A DNA stretch of 10,681 nucleotides from Conidiobolus incongruus B7586 (taxonomy: Eukaryota > Entomophthoromycota > Entomophthoromycetes > Entomophthorales > Conidiobolaceae). Under the pieces are notes generated by a model, which saw only the letters and a list, made by a program, of their open reading frames with translations, had not been told where the DNA came from and did not search any database. The stretch lies in contig JNEM01006674.1 of the NCBI GenBank assembly GCA_000697335.1, positions 1-10,681 of the forward strand, given 5' to 3'. Below are positions 1 to 7,090 of this stretch, piece by piece; the first letter of the stretch is position 1; every line of letters starts with the position of its first letter. Made by a program: the position numbers and the translations under genes.

Positions 1-696
1 AAGTCCATGTAGAAAGCTCATAATTCGATTGAAGGAATGGCGTTGAGGGAGGCAGTTTTCGAGGCGTCGATACGCATCTAAATAACTAGAAACAGTGGTA
101 GTTTGTCTCAGATCTAGAAGTTTGTGATAAGCGACATTTTCTGAGTCAAAAGGGTAAAATTCGTCTTTCAGTTTTTGTTTAAACTGTTCGAAGTCATTGA
201 TATACTCGGAATCGTACTCGCCAGAGGAAAGGCGGTGTGACCTTTGGTAGTTTTCCAGCCAGGTTCGGGCATTACCTGTTAAATGGATAGATACTAAATC
301 CAATTGCTCTGATGGGGTCATTGGGACATGTTTGAAATACATCTCGAAAGAATTCAAAAAATCTTGGATTTGTTGAGCCTTTCTAGAACCATCATAGTTC
401 TTTAATTGTTTAGATAGTTGTTTGATAAAAGGAGTTGTAGGAAAGATCTCACGAGCTGAGTATATAGATGGAGAAGGAGTCATTCTCTTTTGGTCCTGAT
501 ATTTGGAGAATAAATGGATTAAGAGGTTCGCTCTTTGTTGATTGTTTAGTTGGTAAAAATGATCATTCGGGTTATTATTTTCATCAAAGAGATCTTCGAT
601 AAAGAGAACTTCTGGGGTATAGGAGGTATCTCCATGTTGGTTAGAGGAATTTTCCTGACTTTGCCCTGTGTGAGTTAGGACACCATAGGTAGTCAT
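1..696 (-). CDS. gag: Retrotransposon Gag (capsid) protein, N-terminal 232 residues, open at window edge
   Basis: Gag is the structural protein that forms the cytoplasmic particle of an LTR retrotransposon, in which the RNA is reverse transcribed. Translation from ATG at 696-694 gives 232 codons without a stop down to base 1; the C-terminal part, usually with a zinc knuckle, is off the window. Residues 1 to about 90 are polar and Asn/Gln-rich. From about residue 95 on it matches the retrotransposon gag capsid pattern: QLDLVSIHLTGNARTWLENY, then FEQFKQKLKDEFYP, then a stretch with SYLDAYRRLENCLP. The ATG is the first one in frame after a stop in the leader. Codon use is mixed in GC and unlike the AT-saturated DNA around it. 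The family (Retrotrans_gag type, Ty3/gypsy) is recognised by eye; a domesticated gag-like host gene is unlikely given the adjoining LTR. Confidence 0.85.
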   Translation of the reverse strand, partial: MTTYGVLTHTGQSQENSSNQHGDTSYTPEVLFIEDLFDENNNPNDHFYQLNNQQRANLLIHLFSKYQDQKRMTPSPSIYSAREIFPTTPFIKQLSKQLKNYDGSRKAQQIQDFLNSFEMYFKHVPMTPSEQLDLVSIHLTGNARTWLENYQRSHRLSSGEYDSEYINDFEQFKQKLKDEFYPFDSENVAYHKLLDLRQTTTVSSYLDAYRRLENCLPQRHSFNRIMSFLHGL

Positions 697-953
697 ATCA
701 GTTTTATCTAAACAAACTATAATATAATCAAGAGAGCAGAGGTAAATTAATGTAAAAGATAGGGAGAGATGAGATAGGAGAAAAGGTTATAAGAAGAGAT
801 AAGAGATAAGGAGAGATAAGGATAGATGAGAAGAAATGAGAAGAGAAAAGATGTAATGGAAGATTGAGATTTAATAAGGAGGTTATAAAATATATATTAT
901 ATTATTTTTGATTTTAGGTTGGAATAGGAGAGACATGAGTCTCACTGCTACCA
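697..953 (-). other. 5' leader of A1, pyrimidine-rich on the coding strand
   Basis: The stretch between the LTR end and the gag start is about 257 bases. On the coding (minus) strand, roughly 735-870 is almost all C and T, broken by A, in short CTTATCTC-like units; on the plus strand this is a GA-rich tract. It holds a short upstream ATG frame of 17 codons (936 to 883). Such tracts may arise by slippage and may influence translation or packaging, but no function can be shown here. The matching, more worn stretch in A2 is at about 4640-4899. Confidence 0.6.
936..953 (-). promoter_or_regulatory. Candidate primer binding site of A1
   Basis: Directly after the LTR end (CA at 955-954) the minus strand reads TGGTAGCAGTGAGACTCA. 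A site beginning TGG next to the 5' LTR is where a tRNA 3' end (ending CCA) primes minus-strand synthesis. The first seven bases, TGGTAGC, are those used by Ty3-type elements that prime from initiator tRNA-Met, but the match beyond that is not evident, so the tRNA identity is open. Confidence 0.5.
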
Positions 954-956
954 TGT

Positions 957-985
957 ATTATCCTAGTGCTGGAAACTAGGATAAT
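957..985. other. Perfect 10-bp stem hairpin at the inner end of the A1 LTR
   Basis: ATTATCCTAG (957-966) and CTAGGATAAT (976-985) are exact reverse complements separated by a 9-base loop. The structure sits two bases inside the LTR inner terminus, next to the primer binding site, so it would be in the U5 or R/U5 part of the transcript. It may help fold the RNA near the primer site or take part in 3' end formation; this is inference. Confidence 0.7.
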
Positions 986-1087
986 TGTATTAAATTAAGT
1001 TAGAGTGTGGATAAGTTATAGGATTAGGATGTAGTTATATGGAGTTTTATTGGAAGTTCTTGACAAAGACTTGGAGTTAGTTTCCTT

Positions 1088-1168
1088 TAGATAGATAGAT
1101 AAATAGATAGTTGGATAAATGGATGAGTGAATAGATAGATGACTGGATGAATGAATAGATAGATAGAT
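1088..1168. repeat. Imperfect GATA-type microsatellite inside the A1 LTR
   Basis: About 80 bases consist of GATA/GATG/AATA-type tetranucleotides with interruptions. The matching stretch of A2 (about 5030-5085) is shorter and accounts for most of the length difference between the two LTRs (about 348 against about 319 bp). Confidence 0.8.
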
Positions 1169-1301
1169 CCCTGTTGTATTTCCCCTTTTTGATATTGGGA
1201 TAAGAATGGATCAATTTAAGGGAAAGTAGAAAAGAGATAAATTATGGGTAAACTGATATTAAAGGTAAATATATATGGACTAATTGGGTAGATATGTGAC
1301 A

Positions 1302-1468
1302 TCAAATTTAAATTTAATTTTAAGGTTGAAGAAAAGTTGTTATTAAATTAAAGAATATCTAAAACTAAACTAATATTAATTAGTTAGTTAAAATTATTTA
1401 AGTTATTTAAATTATCATAATAATTAAATATTAAATGAAAATTAATATTATAACTATTATTCAAATTA
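1302..1468 (-). other. Worn AT-rich strip between A1 and the mariner, probably A2 remnant
   Basis: This 167-base strip has no gene. It lies between the A1 LTR terminus and the mariner's left target site, so it should be contiguous with the DNA right of the mariner (2789 onward), which carries A2. It has the same plus-strand G-over-C bias as A2. No motif specific enough to name a domain is visible. Confidence 0.5.
1467..1468. repeat. TA target-site duplication, left copy, of the mariner
   Basis: TA directly outside the left terminal inverted repeat, matched by TA at 2789-2790. Duplication of a TA dinucleotide is the rule for Tc1/mariner insertion. Confidence 0.75.
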
Positions 1469-1500
1469 TTAGTATAGAAATTAAGAAATGGCAAATTTTT
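1469..1500 (+). repeat. Left terminal inverted repeat of the mariner
   Basis: Begins TTAGTATAGAAATTAAG and matches the reverse complement of 2757-2788 at 26 of 32 positions, counted by eye. The shared core AAATTAAG, then AATGGCA, is the likely transposase binding site. Confidence 0.88.
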
Positions 1501-1509
1501 TAATTTCTG

Positions 1510-1541
1510 ATCTTTCAAACATATTATACATTTTGAAAGAT
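1510..1541. other. Subterminal hairpin in the mariner 5' untranslated region
   Basis: ATCTTTCAAA (1510-1519) and TTTGAAAGAT (1532-1541) are perfect reverse complements around a 12-base spacer, ten bases inside the left inverted repeat. It is followed by an AT-alternating tract. It could be a subterminal transposase site or simply chance in AT-rich DNA. Confidence 0.5.
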
Positions 1542-1660
1542 TATATATATATATATAATATATAGGAAAATATATATTTTCAAACTATATATATATTCAA
1601 TTTTAATTATTTTTTTTTATTAAAATATTTTGATTTTAAAATTTACACTTAAATTTAATC

Positions 1661-2694
1661 ATGCTTAAACCAGATTGTGATTATCAAAAGGCTTTTATTT
1701 TTGTATCTTTAAAACTTAACCATAAACCCTCTAAAATCATCCAAAACTTGCAAACAGCTTATGGAGATGGTGCTTTATCTAAAACTACCATATATCACTG
1801 GATTTGTGATTTTAAAGCTGGAAGGGACACTATTCAAAATTTACCAAAATCTAGGAGACTAATTTCTACTGTCACTTTTTTATTTACCAATAGAGTAAAA
1901 AAATATATTAAGAAATACCCTTTTATTTCTGCTAGAGAACTATCAAAGCAATTTAATATTAATTATACAAGCATGTTATATTTACTTAAGTTTAAACTTG
2001 GATTAATTAATAAAAATACAAAATGGATACCTTATAATTTAACAGAAACCTAAAAAAAACTAGAGTAGCTATAGCTAAACTAAACTTATTAAGGTATAAC
2101 CAAAAACAAAGGTTTTTACAGTGAATACTTACAATTGATGAATCTTAGATTCCTTTATATAATCCTTTACCTAAAAATAAAACAAAATGTTGGGTTAAGC
2201 CAAATCAATCCCCTCCACAAATTCCAATGAATAAGCACTTTGAATATAAGCAAATGTTGATTGTTGTAATGGATTATAATGATATATAGTCTTCTTATTT
2301 AATACCTCAAGGAAAATCAATCAATAGTAAGTTATATATTACTTTTTTAAATAAAACAATTTCTAAATGGTGTTCTCAATATAAATTAAAGACACCTATT
2401 ATTTTGCATAATAATTATAGAAAACATAAAGCTTAAGCTGTAAAAGATTTTTTATATAAAAAAAATTGGAGGGAGTTACCACATCCAGTATATTCACCTG
2501 ATTATAATCCATGTGATTATAATTGTTTTGGACAATTAAAAAAACTGCTTACAGGAAAAAAAATTCCTGCAAACAAATTAATTTGGTTTGTGAAACATCA
2601 AATTTCAGTCCTTAATAAAAAGAACTGTTTTTTAGGTATTAGAAGCTTACCAAAGGTATGGAAAAGAATTATTTATAATAAAAGAGGCTATTAA
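1661..2694 (+). pseudogene. Mariner transposase pseudogene (about 344 residues when complete)
   Basis: The transposase binds the inverted repeats and cuts and joins DNA with a DDD catalytic triad. Residues 7-67 form the N-terminal helix-turn-helix (YGDGALSKTTIYHWICDFK, then GRD...KSRR, HTH_48 type), a second helix-turn-helix covers about 75-115, and the linker motif WIPYNLTE lies at 122-129. In the catalytic domain (Transposase_1 type), D1 is in TIDES (codon 2137-2139), the second site reads HNNYRKH (2407-2427), and D3 is in SPDYNPCDY (2515-2517). The 34 residues between sites two and three make it DD34D; spacing and length are close to Mos1. The copy is dead: the second Asp is Asn (2410-2412), in-frame stops are at 2051, 2122, 2146, 2287 and 2434, and one base is missing from the A-run at 2052-2059. 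The stops and the Asp-to-Asn change all fit C-to-T or G-to-A. The start at 1661 gives the normal N-terminus. Confidence 0.93.
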
Positions 2695-2756
2695 TCTTAT
2701 ATTATTCATTAATTTTTATATATTATTTATTAATTTATTTGTTTAATTTTAATTTT

Positions 2757-2788
2757 AAAATTGTGCCATTACTTAATTTCAGCACTAA
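2757..2788 (-). repeat. Right terminal inverted repeat of the mariner
   Basis: On the minus strand it reads TTAGTGCTGAAATTAAG and onward, pairing with 1469-1500. It begins 62 bases after the transposase stop codon, the compact layout normal for mariner, and is followed by the TA duplication at 2789-2790. Confidence 0.88.
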
Positions 2789-2790
2789 TA
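2789..2790. repeat. TA target-site duplication, right copy, of the mariner
   Basis: TA directly outside the right inverted repeat, matching 1467-1468. Confidence 0.75.
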
Positions 2791-2879
2791 AATAGTATAT
2801 TAGTTGAAATAAGTTATAAATTAATTAAATTAAAAGAATAATTAAAAGAAAAATTGTTGATAAAAATAAAATTAACCTG

Positions 2880-3190
2880 TTAGATATTATTTTTAAAATT
2901 AATTAGAAAGTGTTATTTAAAAGTAAATTTAAGAAAATAAGTAAATGTCACTTTATTTAATTTAACCCTAGAATAATATTTTAATGTATTAAAATAGTAA
3001 TAAAGTTGAATTATTTGGTATACTAATTAGAAAATGGTAAAAGAGTTAAGACAAGACTTATAGAAATATATTTAAATTTATTAGCTAAAATAAGTTTAAT
3101 AAGAAAAAAAATAGGGACAAGATTAAATTTTAAATCTAGTTGATTATTGTTTAATTAATTAATAGACTATTATTAAATAAAATATTCACC
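2880..3190 (-). pseudogene. Protease-like remnant of A2
   Basis: In the minus-strand translation, a block near 3130-3190 has the spacing of the aspartic protease active-site region, and about 200 bases further on (about 2960-2980) the motif IILGLN appears. This resembles the ILGLPWL flap-end motif of Ty3/gypsy proteases, followed by a position where family members read KHNP-IDW. This enzyme would cut the Gag and Pol polyproteins. The stretch is a fossil with several breaks and is placed where a protease should lie, downstream of gag. Similarity is judged by eye only. Confidence 0.45.
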
Positions 3191-3574
3191 TTTATATTAA
3201 AAATTAAACCAGGAAAAATCAATAGAAAAATCTATAGAAAAATTAAAAGATTATTATTAAAGTCAGGTGATAAAACAGAAATAGATGATAATTGAAGATT
3301 TTAAGTTAAATTTCTTTAGGTTAGATATTTTTAAGTATCAAAGCTTAAATTGTAATATTTAGTGATTTTGTCATTATTAATATTATATAGACAAAGTAAA
3401 AAGGATATATTGAGATTATTATTAGTTATATTAAATATAATAGTTAAGTTTAAGAATAATTTAATAATTAATGAATTAAGATAAGTAATTAATTAGAAAG
3501 AAGGATTAATAAGTTTAATTACTTAATAAAGATAATTTAAACTTATTAATCTATTTTTTTTCATTTTTATTTAA

Positions 3575-3587
3575 AAACGGTCCGTTT
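3575..3587. other. AAACGG-T-CCGTTT palindrome in A2
   Basis: A six-base perfect inverted repeat around a single T, with two CpG pairs, in DNA otherwise almost without CpG. It lies in the A2 stretch between gag and the protease-like remnant. Function unknown. Confidence 0.6.
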
Positions 3588-3950
3588 AAATTATAAGGAA
3601 TTAAATTTTTAAGGACAAGTTAAATAATTATTAGGGTTATTTAATTAACAACAATAAATATATATTATTTAAAAGAATATGTTTAAATGGTTTTAATATA
3701 AAAAAAACATATTTTGTAAGTATAGCTAATACTTTTTTATTAGCATAAATATTATTAATAATTATTTGATTGAAATTTTAAATTAATAAATAAGAATAAA
3801 AAATAAAAAGCAATAAAAAGAAAAAAATGAATCTTTTTTGTTCTGATTTCATATATAATAAGTTAAATTTTAAAGTTAACTTTATAATATATTTAAAACA
3901 GTTATTTTAAAAAGAAATTAGTGAATTAATTTTATTATAGATTTTTTTTT

Positions 3951-4637
3951 AAGTTTATTTACAAATCTTATAATTTGATTACAAATATTTTATTAAATAA
4001 GATAGTTTTTAAAGCATTGATTTATATCTAAATAATTAACAATAATGGTAGTTTGTTTTAAATTTAAAAATTTATGATAAATAATATTTTTTAAGTTAAA
4101 AAGATAAAATTTATCTTTTTTTTGTTTAAATTATTTAAAATTATTAATATAATTAAAGTTACACTTTCTAAAAAAAGGTAATATAATCTTTAATAGTTTT
4201 TTAACTAAGTTTCAATATTATCTATTAAATAAATAAATACTAAATCTAATTACTCTAATAAAGTTATTAAAATATATTTAAAATATATCTTAAAAGAGTT
4301 TAAAAAATCTTTGATTTGTTAATTTTTTCTAAAACCATATTAGTTTTTTAAACGTTTAAAGAGTAATTTATAAAAATATAGAAAAAATCTTTTAGGTTTA
4401 TGATATAAATAGACAAAAAGTTATTTTCTTTTAATTTTGATATTTAAAGAATTAATAAATTAAGAGGTTTATTCTTTGTTAATCATTTAATTAGTAAAAG
4501 TAATCATTTAGGTTATTATTTTTATCAAAGGAATCTTTAATAAAAACAACTTTTAAGATTTAAGAAGTATCTTTATGCTAGTTAGAGGAATTTTCTTGAT
4601 TTTGTTTTATATGAGTTAAAACAATATATATTGTTAT
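3951..4637 (-). pseudogene. gag: Gag remnant of A2
   Basis: This stretch matches A1 gag (1-696) from the start-codon position (about 4635-4637) to the end of the comparison at 3951. It is a fossil with many breaks and codes for nothing now. Short islands of identity, such as TGGTAGTTTG (about 4045-4054 on the plus strand), anchor the alignment. Gag presumably runs on to the left of 3951, where A1 offers no comparison. Confidence 0.85.
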
Positions 4638-4899
4638 ATTGGTTTTATCTAAAGAAATTATAATATAATTAAAAGAGTAGAGATAAATTGATGTAAAAGA
4701 TATAAAGAGAAAATAAAAGAGAGAAGGTTATAAGGAAAATAAAAGTTAAAAACAAATAAGAATAAATAAGAAAAATTAAGAAAATATAAGAAAAAACATA
4801 ATGAATGATTCAGATTTATTGAGGAGACTATCAAATTTTTATTATATTATTTTTTAATTTTGAGTTAAAATAAGAGAAATATAGCTTTTCTTATTATTA

Positions 4900-5218
4900 T
4901 TTATTATTTTAATATTAGAAACTAATATGATTATATTAAATTAAGTTGAATTATTAATAAGTTATATAATTAAAATATAATTATAAAGTTTTATTAGAAA
5001 TCTTTCATAGTGACTTAAAGTTATAATTAGGTAATTAGGTAAATTAATAAATGAATAGATAAATAAAGAAGTTGATAGATAAATCCTTATTATATTTTCC
5101 TCCCTTTATACTAAGATAAGAATAGATTAATTTAAGGGAAAATAGGATAAAATGTAAATTATAAGTAAACTAACATAAAGGATAAATATATATAGATTAA
5201 TTAGATAGATATATGATA
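4900..5218 (-). repeat. LTR of A2 (about 319 bp), worn
   Basis: Aligned to the A1 LTR through anchors such as GAAACTA (972 in A1, 4918 here), TTTAAGGGAAA (1216 and 5131) and the terminus (1301 and 5218). The GATA-type microsatellite is shorter here, and the 10-bp hairpin of A1 is only partly kept (AATATTAGAAACTAATAT). It marks the 5' end of A2 and the junction with element B at 5218/5219. Confidence 0.75.
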
Positions 5219-5319
5219 ATATATGAATTAAAAAGGTAAAAAGCTTATTCAAAAGTAAGGGTTAATTTACATTGTTAATAATATAGCTAAAACTTATTTA
5301 ACTTATCTATTGTTATTTA

Positions 5320-5900
5320 TAATCCTTATTTTCTTCATAATTTTTTTGAATATATTAATATTCTTTTCTATCTCTCTATTTGCTTTTAGATGGTAAGTAA
5401 TATCCTTTAATTTATTAATTTTCTAGTTGCTACATTATTGTTTAAGCTTTTGTGAGATAAAAGCTAGTATATTATTTGTTATCAACTCCTTAGGTATTTT
5501 ATAGTATATAATTAAATTATTTAAAAAACTTATTATTATTTTATTCAATTTAAAAACTAACATTATCTTTATCTACCTTGTGAAATAGTTAACTCCAGTG
5601 ATAAATTTATTTTTTGCACTATTTGTCTCATTAAAATTTCTAAAATCCATCTTTATTTTTTATATATGATAGTGTGATATTATAAACTTAAATTGTTTTT
5701 AAATGAACTTATTATTATACCTCTAACACCATTTATAATCATTTACTACTTCTATATAGTTATTCCACATATTTACCCAATTGACATTTATTCTCATCAC
5801 TAAATATAATTTATAAACTCTATAATATCCTTTAAAGTTTGATGATAGTATTTTTACACCTTTTGTCTTTCTTCTTGGTAATCTATTAATTATTTTTTAT
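5320..5900 (-). pseudogene. Integrase remnant of B
   Basis: Integrase inserts the DNA copy into the host genome. The minus strand shows an HIWKIKMDF block near 5640-5670, like the PW-mDF start of the integrase core, then NKFITGVNYFTRWIKI (about 5570-5620), like the kyilvavDyfTrw motif. Further on, near 5350-5380, a TYHLKANREIEKN block resembles the pYHPqtNG-vErtN motif with the catalytic Glu. Upstream (about 5750-5900) are weaker traces of the zinc-binding part. The C-terminal domain is missing because the A2 LTR begins soon after. It is a fossil with several breaks. Confidence 0.75.
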
Positions 5901-6129
5901 ATTTTACATCATTTATATTATTATCATTAATAACCTCTTTAGTTTTTACCAAATCAATTAATTAAAAGAGTATATTAACAATATAATTACTTTCTCCTTT
6001 TTTATAAACAATATTAAAATTATAAAAAAAATATTTATATACTTATTTACTTAATCTACCCTTTAATTTTTCTTTATTTTTTAATACTAATAAAGCATAA
6101 TAATTAGTAATAATGGTAAATTTTATACT

Positions 6130-6350
6130 ATATATATAATAGTAGAAATGTTTCACATGTTATACCATAGTGAAGCCTTTTAAGTTTATAATACTATAAT
6201 CGCTTTTTGCTTTTGTTAAAGATTTAAACTTATAAGCAATAAAATAATTCTTTTCTTTTTTATTCTTCTATATTAATAAAACACCTATATTTATTATATT
6301 TATATTTATTTTAATCATATACTTCTTTTTGAAATTTAAATGATATAATA
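6130..6350 (-). pseudogene. RNase H remnant of B
   Basis: The minus strand carries a block like the Ty3/gypsy RNase H start (an f-v-tDAS-igaVL type stretch near 6270-6330), followed by FIAYKFKSLTKAKSDYSI (about 6190-6250), matching the iaY-SrsLtkaE-nYs pattern. RNase H removes the RNA template strand during reverse transcription. It lies between the RT and integrase remnants, as expected. Broken. Confidence 0.7.
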
Positions 6351-6408
6351 TAATTTATTTTAACAACAACTTTTTTAAGTTATTAAGAGCTTCTTATTGT
6401 TTTTTACC

Positions 6409-7090
6409 CTAAATAAAAAATATATTTTTCTTTGTTACATAATTTAATATATGACATATAAAATTATAATTATGAATAAACATTTTTACAAAACCTAGAA
6501 CACCTATTAACTTTTTAACTTCTTTAATGTTTTGTGATTTACTTATATTTGTAATTATTTCTAACTTTATTACATTTATTTTCATTTTTTCTTTACTTAT
6601 AAAATAACTTAATATTTTAACCATATTAAAACAAACTTATATTCGGTAGTATTAAGCTTTAAACCCCCTTTCTTTAATCTTATTAACAATTCCCTTTTAT
6701 CTGCTAAATATTTCTCAAAAGTTTAAGAGTATATAATAATATTATTATTATATATTTTTATATCTCTTGGCTTTAAATCTGAAATAATTTAATTTAATAA
6801 TCTTTAAAATGCTGCTTTTAACATTGATATTTTTATTAGAAAAACTCAATATTAAAATAATCCTGTAACTAAATTAAAAGCAATAATTAACTTTGAATTT
6901 TTTTAATAGCAATTAATAATATCCTTTTATTAAATCTAGTATTATGAACCATTTAGATTCCCTTATACTATCTTAGTAATTATAAATTTATAAAACTAGA
7001 TAGTTATCTAGTTTAATTGTTTTGTTAGCTCCTTGATAATCAATAGCAACTTTTATTGATCCATCTCCTTTTTTCAATAAAATTATTTAT
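6409..7090 (-). pseudogene. Reverse transcriptase remnant of B, including an open 71-codon piece (6624-6409)
   Basis: Reverse transcriptase copies the element RNA into DNA. On the minus strand, KKGDGSIKVAIDY (about 7030-7080) matches the kkdGsiRfcvDYR finger motif, followed by NKTIKLDNYLV (the Nk-T-kd-yPlP motif) and an LDLIKGYYQ-like block (about 6905-6930). The active-site (YxDD-type) block is near 6730-6765. The open 71-codon stretch at 6624-6409 holds NIKEVKKLIGVLGFVKMFI, the connection-domain motif n-kevrsFLGl-nyYRrFI. The piece is a remnant and not a gene of its own. Broken, with many breaks over the whole domain. Confidence 0.85.

Larger units (their letters stand above)
1..1301 (-). 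mobile_element. Ty3/gypsy LTR retrotransposon A1, 5' part, young-looking
   Basis: This is the 5' portion of an LTR retrotransposon read right to left: LTR, primer binding site, leader, then gag running off the left edge. The right terminus is placed at 1301 because the minus strand there begins TGTCACATATC, a TG start, and because its similarity to a second copy (A2) stops at the same point (A2 position 5218). Base composition is much more even than in the rest of the window, and gag is open over 232 codons, so the copy looks recent and whole as far as it can be seen. Pol and the 3' LTR would lie outside the window. It appears to sit inside the older copy A2, whose worn sequence continues on its right side. 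The family is inferred from the gag type and layout. Confidence 0.85.
954..1301 (-). repeat. 5' LTR of A1 (about 348 bp)
   Basis: The LTR is bounded by TGTCACATATC at its outer end (1301) and TAATACA at its inner end (954), giving TG...CA termini, with a TGG-type primer site directly after. A worn version of the same stretch lies at about 4900-5218 in A2 and ends at the equivalent base, which independently supports the outer border. A TATA-like run lies near the outer end (about 1270-1278) and could belong to the promoter, but this is weak evidence in AT-rich DNA. The LTR contains a GATA-type microsatellite and ends in a strong hairpin. No CpG was seen in it. The partner LTR is not in the window, so the inner border rests on the CA/TGG junction only. 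Confidence 0.65.
1469..2788 (+). mobile_element. Full-length mariner (Tc1/mariner, DD34D) DNA transposon, dead
   Basis: The element is 1320 bp, the usual mariner size, with terminal inverted repeats of about 32 bp, a flanking TA duplication and a single transposase reading frame of mariner length. Such elements move by cut and paste, using only their transposase and the inverted repeats. Both ends are complete, yet the transposase is broken, so this copy cannot move by itself; its ends may still be recognisable to an active relative. It lies in the decayed retrotransposon A2 and shows C-to-T and G-to-A wear itself, though far less than A2 or B: most of the protein can still be read. That suggests it arrived after A2 had begun to decay, or was worn less. 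DD34D mariners are best known from animals and are less common in fungi than pogo/Fot1 and Tc1-like types. Confidence 0.93.
2789..5218 (-). mobile_element. Old Ty3/gypsy element A2 (same family as A1), heavily worn
   Basis: From 3951 to 5218 this can be aligned by eye, nearly without gaps, to 1-1301 of the window: position 1 matches 3951, 61 matches 4011, and the LTR terminus 1301 matches 5218. In the blocks I compared, roughly a third of positions differ, and most differences are C in A1 to T here, or G to A. The copy reads right to left like A1. It is broken, with many breaks, and is clearly much older than A1. Left of 3951 the same plus-strand G bias continues and a protease-like stretch can be seen, so the body probably goes on to the mariner and beyond it to 1302. 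Its right end abuts element B in the middle of B's integrase region, so A2 seems to have inserted into B. Confidence 0.85.

Noticed and set aside
2963-2972. AACCCTAG, resembling a telomere repeat unit
   Set aside because: A single unit, and it falls in the protease-like stretch where its complement reads as the LGL motif.
4347-4360. Perfect 14-base palindrome TTTAAACGTTTAAA
   Set aside because: The matching A1 stretch (about 397-410) is not palindromic, so it seems to have arisen by wear in A2 gag.
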